Below, piece by piece: positions 58,383-64,000 of a DNA stretch of 64,000 nucleotides (its first letter is position 1; each line of letters opens with the position of its first letter). The notes beneath the pieces are model-generated. The model was not told the DNA's origin. It saw nothing but the letters and a program-made list of their open reading frames with translations, and did not search any database. This DNA comes from Bacteroidota bacterium (GTDB taxonomy: Bacteria > Bacteroidota > Bacteroidia > Bacteroidales > Bacteroidaceae). Both the position numbers and the translations under genes were made by a program. The stretch is taken from assembly GCA_023425865.1 (NCBI GenBank), contig JAFABV010000080.1:113485-177484 (forward strand), in the 5' to 3' direction.

Positions 58383-59384
58383 TTAAAGATTAAACTCTGT
58401 GTTTTTTTTTGTAAATGAAAGACTCATCCAGGCGTATACGCCTAACAGTATGACGAGCAAGGTCTGTATGCTGTGCACGATAAGCACAAAGTATAGTGCG
58501 TCGTTGGTGGCTACACCGTAAAGGATGAGCATGGTTTTGATGGCAAAATGCCAAGGGCCGGCACCGTTGGGAGTGGGTACCAGCACGGCGATGGAGCCTA
58601 CGATGAAGGTCACGATGCCGCAGTCGAGACCCAGCTGGGAGGTGGACTCGAAACAGTAGAACGTGAGGTAATAGTGCAAAAAATAACTGGCCCATATGGC
58701 CAAAGTGTAGAACACAAAGAGGGGCATGTTCTTTACATGCCTCACAGACATGGCACCTTGCCACAGGCCATGGAAGATACTCTTCACCTTATTATATATA
58801 GCCATCTTGCGGACCAGCATCCACAAGAGTATGACCACGGCCAGGGCGCAGATGCCCGTTACCATCCATCCGGTGGAAGAAAACTGCCCTACCATCTCGT
58901 CAATGCGTGTGCCGGTCTTGAGGAAGAACGACTGGAAGACGGAAAACTGTGCCAACAGGGTCAGCCCAATGATGAAGAGCACGAGCAGGGTGTCGATGGC
59001 ACGCTCGGTAACTACCGTTCCTAAAGCCTTGGGGAAAGACACGTTGTCCCATCGCTTGAGGATGCCGCAGCGCGCGAACTCGCCGAATCGTGGCACGACC
59101 AGGCTCACCGCGTAGGAGATGAAGATGGAGTTGACCGCTACCGAGTTGCGTACTGTCTCGCCAACGGGCTCAAGGGTCTGTCGCCATCGCCATCCCCTGA
59201 ACGCCTGTGCAAGGATGCCGAATGGAAACGACAGCAACATCCAATACCAGTTCATGCGGTGAAGGAGAACGTCCTTGACACTCTTGAAGTCGAAATCACG
59301 GTACATCCAATATAGAATGGCACCGCCCAAGACCAAGGACAGTGTCACCTTTAGTATGTTGTTGACGTTTTTCTTCAAATCCAT
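58383..59384 (-). CDS. flippase-like membrane protein, LPG-synthase TM / UPF0104 family
   Basis: A 333-residue membrane protein with about 8 hydrophobic segments. Family signatures are FRGWRWRQTL near 69-78, the SLVVPRFGEFARCGIL segment, TVVTERAIDTLLV, and VPTPNGAGPWHFA near the C-terminal third. These belong to the YbhN/AglD/MprF-N flippase-like group, whose members are proposed to move lipid-linked molecules. The substrate is unknown. The start MDLKKNVNNILKVTL follows its -7 box by exactly 8 bases, so the mRNA is probably leaderless or nearly so. pepD is downstream. Confidence 0.87.
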   Translation of the reverse strand: MDLKKNVNNILKVTLSLVLGGAILYWMYRDFDFKSVKDVLLHRMNWYWMLLSFPFGILAQAFRGWRWRQTLEPVGETVRNSVAVNSIFISYAVSLVVPRFGEFARCGILKRWDNVSFPKALGTVVTERAIDTLLVLFIIGLTLLAQFSVFQSFFLKTGTRIDEMVGQFSSTGWMVTGICALAVVILLWMLVRKMAIYNKVKSIFHGLWQGAMSVRHVKNMPLFVFYTLAIWASYFLHYYLTFYCFESTSQLGLDCGIVTFIVGSIAVLVPTPNGAGPWHFAIKTMLILYGVATNDALYFVLIVHSIQTLLVILLGVYAWMSLSFTKKNTEFNL

Positions 59385-59392
59385 ATCATTTA

Positions 59393-59423
59393 CAAAGGTA
59401 GTTGAAATAGGTTGAAGCACAAA
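59393..59423 (-). promoter_or_regulatory. promoter of the flippase-like gene and pepD
   Basis: On the minus strand TTTG (complement of 59420-59423), 19 bases, then TACCTTTG (complement of 59393-59400), then 8 bases and the ATG. Confidence 0.8.
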
Positions 59424-59804
59424 GCAATCGGTGATATTTTTATAGGTTTTTTTCAGGTTTCCATGGGGTGGGATTTGCGTGTTGAGAGGGGGTCGGCGGA
59501 TTGATATAAGTCAAGAAAAGCGGCTGATAAATATACTTTATATCACCCTGTTTGCCTGCACGGGCGAATGTTTGTACATTTATCGCACATCAAGATAACG
59601 TGGCTCTTGGTTTTCAGGTGCCCACAATGTCAACAACAACATATCAACACCTATTCAAACAATGTTAATGATTTCAGTGATAGCAGCAACCATCTTCGTG
59701 TGTGCAAGTGTGTCTGCGTATGGAATGACAATGGAGAAGGTTGCCGCTAATAAATGATGGGCGGTATACCTCGAACAGCTGGTGAACATATTTTACCCCA
59801 CGAG

Positions 59805-59852
59805 AAAAAGGAGGACTGTAGGCGACTAAGGGTCGGCTGCAGTCCTCTTTTT
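59805..59852 (+). terminator. orphan intrinsic terminator-like hairpin
   Basis: GAGGACTGTAGGCGAC pairs with GTCGGCTGCAGTCCTC over 16 positions with one mismatch and one wobble around a TAAGG loop. It is flanked by AAAAA and TTTTT, so it could act in both directions. No annotated gene ends here on either strand. Confidence 0.7.
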
Positions 59853-59908
59853 GCGTGTAAGGCAGAAGAAAACGGCCGGCCGGTGCATAGGGTGTGGCAT
59901 TATTTTCG

Positions 59909-59916
59909 TATTTTTG
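59909..59916 (+). promoter_or_regulatory. -7 box of rsmA-msrC
   Basis: TATTTTTG ends 22 bases before the rsmA ATG. No good -33 element is seen. Confidence 0.55.
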
Positions 59917-59938
59917 TAGCATCAAAGCAACAGTAAGC

Positions 59939-60763
59939 ATGAAACAAGTTAAGCCGAAGAAGAATCTCGGGCAGCATTTCCTGACCGACCTGAATATCGC
60001 ACGCCGCATAGCAGACACGGTGGATGCCTGCCCTGACATTCCCGTGCTGGAGATAGGGCCGGGCATGGGAGTGCTCACGCAATACTTAGTGGAGAAGCCT
60101 CGCGAGGTGAAGGCCGTGGAAATAGACGCCGAGAGTGTGCGCTATCTCTATGAGCGTTTTCCCAAACTCAGAGACCAGATACTGGGAGAAGACTTCCTGC
60201 GTATGGACCTCAACAAACTCTTCGACGGCCGGCAGTTTGTGCTCACAGGCAACTATCCCTACGACATTTCCTCGCAAATATTTTTCAAGATGCTCGATTA
60301 CAAGGACCTCATTCCTTGCTGTACGGGCATGATTCAGCGTGAGGTGGCCCAACGCATGGCTGCGGTGCCGGGCACCAAGGCCTTTGGTATATTGAGCGTG
60401 CTTATCCAGGCGTGGTACGACGTGGAATACCTCTTTACCGTAGACGAGGACGTGTTTAACCCGCCGCCCAAGGTGAAGAGTGCCGTCATACGCCTTACAC
60501 GCAATGACGTGACGTCGTTGGGCTGTGATGAAAAGCTGTTCAAGCGCGTGGTAAAGACCGTTTTCAACCAGCGCCGCAAGATGTTGCGCGTGTCGCTGCG
60601 CCAGCTGTTCTCGCGTGAGACGCTGCCCGGGGCCGACTTCTTCGCGCAAGACATCATGACCCGGAGACCAGAGCAACTCTCCATTGCCCAATTTGTGGAG
60701 CTGACCAATATGGTGGAACCGCTGTTGGCGGAGAGAAATGAGCAATCCTCAATCGAAGCATAG
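59939..60763 (+). CDS. rsmA: 16S rRNA dimethyladenosine transferase RsmA/KsgA
   Basis: Dimethylates A1518 and A1519 of 16S rRNA during late small-subunit assembly. The 274 residues start MKQVKPKKNLGQHFLTDLNIARRI and contain the SAM site VLEIGPGMGVLTQYL, VKAVEID, LTGNYPYDIS (motif IV, NLPY-like) and VFNPPPKVKSAVIRL. The ATG at 59939 is chosen because the conserved domain begins there and the promoter box lies just upstream. The msrC gene follows two bases after the stop. Confidence 0.96.
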   Translation: MKQVKPKKNLGQHFLTDLNIARRIADTVDACPDIPVLEIGPGMGVLTQYLVEKPREVKAVEIDAESVRYLYERFPKLRDQILGEDFLRMDLNKLFDGRQFVLTGNYPYDISSQIFFKMLDYKDLIPCCTGMIQREVAQRMAAVPGTKAFGILSVLIQAWYDVEYLFTVDEDVFNPPPKVKSAVIRLTRNDVTSLGCDEKLFKRVVKTVFNQRRKMLRVSLRQLFSRETLPGADFFAQDIMTRRPEQLSIAQFVELTNMVEPLLAERNEQSSIEA

Positions 60764-60765
60764 CT

Positions 60766-61239
60766 ATGAAAGCAGACAACTATAAACTATTGGTGGAGCA
60801 GGTAAAAGCCTTGGTGGCGGGCGAGTCTGACGCCACCGCCATCCTGGCTAATGTGAGCGCTGCCCTGCACGATGCCTTCCCGGAACGGTTTTTCTGGGTG
60901 GGCTTCTACTGTGTCAAGAATGGCGAACTGATACTTGGTCCCTTCCAAGGCCCCGTGGCTTGTTACCATATTGCTTATGGCAAAGGCGTGTGTGGCACGG
61001 CTTGGCAGCGTGCCGAAACGGTGATAGTGCCCGACGTGGAGGCGTTTCCCGGACATATTGCCTGCAGCAGTCTGTCGCGCTCTGAAATCGTGGTTCCGGT
61101 GAAGCGGCACGGTGACGGGGAGGTGATTGCCGTGCTCGATATCGACAGTAAGGAGATGGGCGCTTTCGACGAGGTGGATGGCGCGTACCTGGAAGCCATT
61201 GCCGACGTAGTGGGCAGGCAGCTCACCGCAAACGAATAG
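60766..61239 (+). CDS. msrC: free methionine-(R)-sulfoxide reductase (GAF domain)
   Basis: Reduces free Met-R-sulfoxide. The 157-residue GAF protein has three cysteines at 66 (VACYHI), 76 (GKGVCGTAW) and 100 (GHIACSSLSRSEIVVP), with the same 10- and 24-residue spacings as the catalytic triad of E. coli fRMsr (84, 94, 118, from general knowledge). FWVGFYCV and VLDIDSKEMGAFDEVD complete the fold. It begins two bases after rsmA and is probably translated from the same mRNA. Confidence 0.92.
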   Translation: MKADNYKLLVEQVKALVAGESDATAILANVSAALHDAFPERFFWVGFYCVKNGELILGPFQGPVACYHIAYGKGVCGTAWQRAETVIVPDVEAFPGHIACSSLSRSEIVVPVKRHGDGEVIAVLDIDSKEMGAFDEVDGAYLEAIADVVGRQLTANE

Positions 61240-61275
61240 AATGCTGACGGGCATTCATTTTTTCGTTGAAAATAG

Positions 61276-61306
61276 TTGCTTCATTTGAAAAAACTTTCTA
61301 ATTTTG
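61276..61306 (+). promoter_or_regulatory. promoter of frr
   Basis: TTG (61276-61278), 20 bases, then TAATTTTG (61299-61306). The leader is about 23 bases. Confidence 0.65.
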
Positions 61307-61335
61307 TGCAATAGAAACACTAATACTTTAACATT

Positions 61336-61896
61336 ATGATCGACGTAAAAGAAACATTGAAGAGTGCTGAAGATAAAATGCAGAAGGCATCTAAATACTT
61401 AGAGGAGGAGTTGGCGCGCATTCGTGCCGGCCGTGCCAACGTGGCTATCCTCGATGGTGTGAGGGTCACTTCTTACGGACAGACCGTGCCCCTGAATCAG
61501 GTGGCCAATCTGGCTGTGCCCGACGCACGCACGATCACCATCCGCCCATGGGACCGCAAGGCAATCAAGGATATTGAGAAGGCCATCATGGACAGCGAGG
61601 TGGGGGTGACACCTGAGAACAACGGCGAGATGGTCATCCTGCGTTTGCCCCAGCCCACTGAGGAGAGACGTAAGGAACTGGTGAAGCAGTGTAACAAGAT
61701 TGGCGAGAAGACCAAGGTGGAGGTGCGCAATATCCGCGCTGACTACAAGGAAAAACTGAAGAAGGCCATCAAGGACGGACTGTCTGAGGATTTGGAAAAG
61801 GACGCCGAGAACGACTTGCAGAAAGTACACGACAAGTTTATCAAGGACATCGAGGCTACCTTGGCTAACAAGCAAAAGGAAATCATGACTGTATAA
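61336..61896 (+). CDS. frr: ribosome recycling factor
   Basis: With EF-G it splits the post-termination ribosome. The 186-residue protein matches RRF in full: the N-terminal helix SAEDKMQKASKYLEEEL, the ARIRAGRANVAILDGV motif, YGQTVPLNQVANLAVPD, the EVGVTPENNGEMVILRLPQP domain II segment and the C-terminal helix bundle. It is followed by rsgA after 120 bases, another ribosome-maturation gene. Confidence 0.97.
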   Translation: MIDVKETLKSAEDKMQKASKYLEEELARIRAGRANVAILDGVRVTSYGQTVPLNQVANLAVPDARTITIRPWDRKAIKDIEKAIMDSEVGVTPENNGEMVILRLPQPTEERRKELVKQCNKIGEKTKVEVRNIRADYKEKLKKAIKDGLSEDLEKDAENDLQKVHDKFIKDIEATLANKQKEIMTV

Positions 61897-62016
61897 TCAT
61901 AGCGACTGCCTTACTTCATGGGTTGTGGTCTCTCGGTAGAGTGCTTTCTTGTCCATAGGGGATAATGGTGCTCCATCGTGGAAACAAGGATGCCTATGAA
62001 GTAGGGCTTTGAACTT

Positions 62017-62964
62017 ATGCGAGGCGTTGTAGTAAAAAATACCGGTTTCTGGTACACCGTCAAGACCGACGAAGGGAGAATCATTGAGAGTAAAGTCAAG
62101 GGTAACTTCAGGCTGCGCGGCATCAGGAGCACCAATCCTGTGGCCGTGGGCGACCATGTGCAGCTTGTCACCAACGATGAGGGAACGGCGTTTATCACCG
62201 AGATTGAAGACCGGAAAAACTACATCATCCGCAAATCACAAAATCTTTCCAAGCAAAGTCACATCCTCGCGGCCAATGTCGATCAGGCGTTCCTGGTGGT
62301 GACAGTAAGCCATCCACAGACTTCCACCACCTTTATCGACCGGTTTCTGGCTTCGGCGGAGGCCTATAGCGTGCCGGTGGTGCTTATTTTCAACAAGGTG
62401 GATCTTTATGATGAGGATGAGAAACGCTATCTGGAAGGACTCATCCATCTCTACGAAACTGTGGGATATGCCTGTCATCAGGTGTGCGCGACAGAACCTG
62501 ATGGGGCGGTTGGCGAGCACTTGGACGCGCTCCGTCCGCTGATGCAGGGCAAGGTAACTTTGTTGGCCGGCAACAGTGGGGTGGGCAAGTCGACCATGCT
62601 CAACCATTTCATCCCTGGGGCTGAGGCACGTGTGGCAGAGATTAGCGAGGCCCACGACGCGGGCATGCACACCACTACTTTCTCGGAGATGCTCGAACTT
62701 CCTGGGGGCGGCTACCTCATCGACACTCCGGGTATAAGGGGCTTTGGTACCTTCGATATGGAGCCGGAGGAAATCACCAGCTATTTCAAGGAGATCTTTG
62801 AGTTTTCTAAAGAATGCCGGTTCAGCAACTGTACCCATACCCATGAGCCGGGGTGCGCGGTTATCAAAGCCGTGGACGACCACTATATAGCGCTGTCGCG
62901 CTATGAGAGTTACCTGAGTATGCTCAAGGATAAGGATGAGGGGAAATACAGGGAGAGTTACTAA
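62017..62964 (+). CDS. rsgA: small ribosomal subunit biogenesis GTPase RsgA
   Basis: Circularly permuted GTPase that tests the 30S decoding centre. In the 315 residues the G4 motif NKVD is at 126-129, before G1 GNSGVGKS at 185-192 and G3 DTPG at 236-239, the diagnostic permuted order. An OB domain precedes them (MRGVVVKNTGFWYTV), and a C-terminal zinc finger follows from Cys267 (CRFSNCTHTHEPGC). The stop codon lies in the loop of a bidirectional terminator shared with the next gene. No consensus promoter box was found, so it may rely on frr read-through. Confidence 0.96.
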   Translation: MRGVVVKNTGFWYTVKTDEGRIIESKVKGNFRLRGIRSTNPVAVGDHVQLVTNDEGTAFITEIEDRKNYIIRKSQNLSKQSHILAANVDQAFLVVTVSHPQTSTTFIDRFLASAEAYSVPVVLIFNKVDLYDEDEKRYLEGLIHLYETVGYACHQVCATEPDGAVGEHLDALRPLMQGKVTLLAGNSGVGKSTMLNHFIPGAEARVAEISEAHDAGMHTTTFSEMLELPGGGYLIDTPGIRGFGTFDMEPEEITSYFKEIFEFSKECRFSNCTHTHEPGCAVIKAVDDHYIALSRYESYLSMLKDKDEGKYRESY

Positions 62965-62982
62965 ATGGCTCTCCCTGTATTT
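62944..62982. terminator. bidirectional terminator between rsgA and the epimerase-like gene
   Basis: AAATACAGGGAGAG (62944-62957) and CTCTCCCTGTATTT (62969-62982) pair perfectly over 14 bp with an 11-base loop. The loop holds the rsgA stop, and the 3' arm ends next to the stop of the convergent gene. Confidence 0.85.
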
Positions 62983-62983
62983 G

Positions 62984-63856
62984 TTATTGTCCAATGGTGA
63001 TGACATACTCGCTCATGAAACTGGAGCCGGGCAGCAGTTGGTTCATGAGATATTTGTCGCGGAAATCGCCTTCGTAGTCTGCCCAGTCGTGCAGTCCGTA
63101 CCACGGTTCTATACACACAAAGGGGGCATTCTTGCCATAGGGACTCCATATGCCTAAGGCTGGAGCTTTCATGTCGACGGTCACTTCTGCCTCGCCGTCG
63201 GCGTTGAGCAGTTCTACTTTCCTGATTTGGCTGTGGTCGAAGATAACGGCATCCTCCCTAAAGCTCTCTTCGGTAAACTGCCAAATGCCATCCTGTGTCT
63301 CTACAGTCTGGTGACGGCCTCTGTCAATACATCCGTTGATGTTGCCAAAGAGACGTATTGGGTCGTTGGTGTCGAAACGTAGACGGCCTTGTAGAGGCTC
63401 GCCCTGTTTCAAGTCGGGCACATTGAAGGCCGGATGGCCGCCAATCTGGAAATAAATGGTCTTGGTGTCGATGTTTTCCACATGCCATACTACGTGAACC
63501 TGATTGTCGCGAAGCTTATAGCTCACCGCCAGGTTGAAACGGTAGGGGTAGGCGCTTCTGGTTTCGTCAGAGTCGTGTAAGGCAAAGACCACTTGCGTCT
63601 CTCCTTTGGCCACAAGATGGAAGTCTGTGTCGCGTGCAAAGCCGTGACGCCCCATGGAGTAGGATTTGCCGTCAATGCGGTAGGTGTCGTTCCACAGCCC
63701 GCATACAATAGGGAAGAGTAGGGGCGAATGACGATTCCAGTAACTGGCGTCAGCTTGCCAGAGATACTCCTTGCCTTCTGCATCTTTGATACTCACCAGT
63801 TCTGCTCCATGTGACGATATGTCTACCGTGAGCTTGTCGTTTTTGATTTGTTCCAT
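62984..63856 (-). CDS. aldose 1-epimerase family protein (LacX/YeaD-like)
   Basis: A 290-residue galactose-mutarotase-fold protein. Visible features are the N-terminal LTVDISSHGAELVSIKDAEG, LLFPIVCGLWNDTYRIDGK, the MGRHGFARD motif (conserved His and Arg), VVWHVENIDTKTIYFQIGGHPAFNVP with the second His, and ICIEPWYGLHDW-type residues near the C-terminus (CIEPWYGLHDW), which carry the likely catalytic Glu. Relatives act on hexose or hexose-6-phosphate anomers, and the exact substrate is unknown. It is convergent with rsgA. Confidence 0.88.
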   Translation of the reverse strand: MEQIKNDKLTVDISSHGAELVSIKDAEGKEYLWQADASYWNRHSPLLFPIVCGLWNDTYRIDGKSYSMGRHGFARDTDFHLVAKGETQVVFALHDSDETRSAYPYRFNLAVSYKLRDNQVHVVWHVENIDTKTIYFQIGGHPAFNVPDLKQGEPLQGRLRFDTNDPIRLFGNINGCIDRGRHQTVETQDGIWQFTEESFREDAVIFDHSQIRKVELLNADGEAEVTVDMKAPALGIWSPYGKNAPFVCIEPWYGLHDWADYEGDFRDKYLMNQLLPGSSFMSEYVITIGQ

Positions 63857-63910
63857 GTGTTGTATATCAGTTGAATACGCGAGTTCGGGATAAGAAAAGC
63901 ATAAAAAAAG

Positions 63911-63941
63911 TTGGTAATCTCACTAATATTTTGTACCTTTA
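63911..63941 (+). promoter_or_regulatory. probable promoter of the gene starting at 63978
   Basis: TTG (63911-63913), 20 bases, then TACCTTTA (63934-63941) is close to consensus, with the last base A instead of G. The leader is about 30 bases. Confidence 0.45.
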
Positions 63942-63977
63942 TGGTTGAATATCAATAAATTATAAAAATATTGAGTG

Positions 63978-64000
63978 ATGATTACCAAGGACAAAGTTAT
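63978..64000 (+). CDS. start of a gene running out of the window
   Basis: An ATG with MITKDKV... begins 37 bases after a promoter-like site. Only 7 full codons are visible. The opening resembles Mrp/ApbC-type ATPases of this phylum, but this is too short to assign. Confidence 0.4.

Larger units (their letters stand above)
59385..59938. other. divergent intergenic region between the flippase-like gene and rsmA
   Basis: This gap of about 550 bases holds the minus-strand promoter, a strong terminator-like hairpin (59805-59852) and the rsmA -7 box. Between 59430 and 59800 I see no gene with support. One short open frame (59568-59750) is Cys/Asn-rich and unlike any family I know. Confidence 0.6.

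Noticed and set aside
59568..59750. 60-codon frame upstream of rsmA
   Set aside because: There is no ribosome-binding or promoter context, and its Cys/Asn-rich sequence is unlike known small proteins.
1..64000. Prophage, integrative element or transposon
   Set aside because: No integrase, transposase, capsid or mobilisation genes are present, and the gene content is ordinary chromosomal.

Overview
The window is a compact, mostly operonic stretch of a Bacteroidota chromosome, most likely Bacteroidales/Prevotellaceae. The grounds are the recurring TAnnTTTG promoter boxes (often with TTTG about 19-20 bases upstream), weak or absent Shine-Dalgarno sequences, DUF3822 and DUF5683 genes, a parA-parB-DUF5683-lytic transglycosylase-rel gene order, and secreted glycan-degrading enzymes with Bacteroidota-type C-terminal sorting tails. 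No phage, insertion sequence, rRNA or CRISPR array was recognised. The only RNA gene recognised is one tRNA-Gln(CTG).

Layout. 0-5.3 kb (minus): a partial lipoprotein, L-serine dehydratase, and an etfB-etfA-acyl-CoA dehydrogenase operon. 5.9-14.2 kb: dnaG, a YbjN/TPR-like membrane protein with cardiolipin synthase, rsmD with DUF3822, and a RecD/Pif1-like helicase. 14.4-20 kb: a giant DUF4011-type SF1 helicase-nuclease. 20-25.4 kb: SprT-like protease, membrane metallophosphoesterase, alaS and a MerR-type regulator. 25.6-32.4 kb: a pectin locus with a 1593-residue pectate lyase-pectin methylesterase fusion, a small secreted protein and a second pectin methylesterase. 32.5-38.9 kb: rel, a MltD-like transglycosylase, DUF5683, parB and parA, with two inverted 8-bp microsatellites between parA and parB. 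39-45.9 kb: surE-lpxB, a GH5 glucanase, and rsfS-ftsH-cdsA. 46.4-52.7 kb: tRNA-Gln, then a TonB receptor-hemN-hemG-transporter operon that looks like late haem synthesis or porphyrin uptake. 52.8-56.6 kb: a short penicillin-binding protein divergent from an M15 peptidase, and amt. 56.9-64 kb: pepD with a flippase-like membrane protein, rsmA-msrC, frr, rsgA, an aldose 1-epimerase relative and the first codons of another gene.

The most unusual material is non-coding. Five short tandem arrays with a 22- or 23-bp period, several built of imperfect palindromes, lie in intergenic gaps at about 5.6, 24.8, 41.1-41.3 and 56.8 kb, roughly once every 16-19 kb. Three of the five share one 23-bp unit. A second signal is the pair of oppositely oriented 8-bp repeats in the parA-parB intercistronic region. 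A third is a set of three genes whose -7 box ends exactly 8 bases before the ATG, implying leaderless or nearly leaderless mRNAs.
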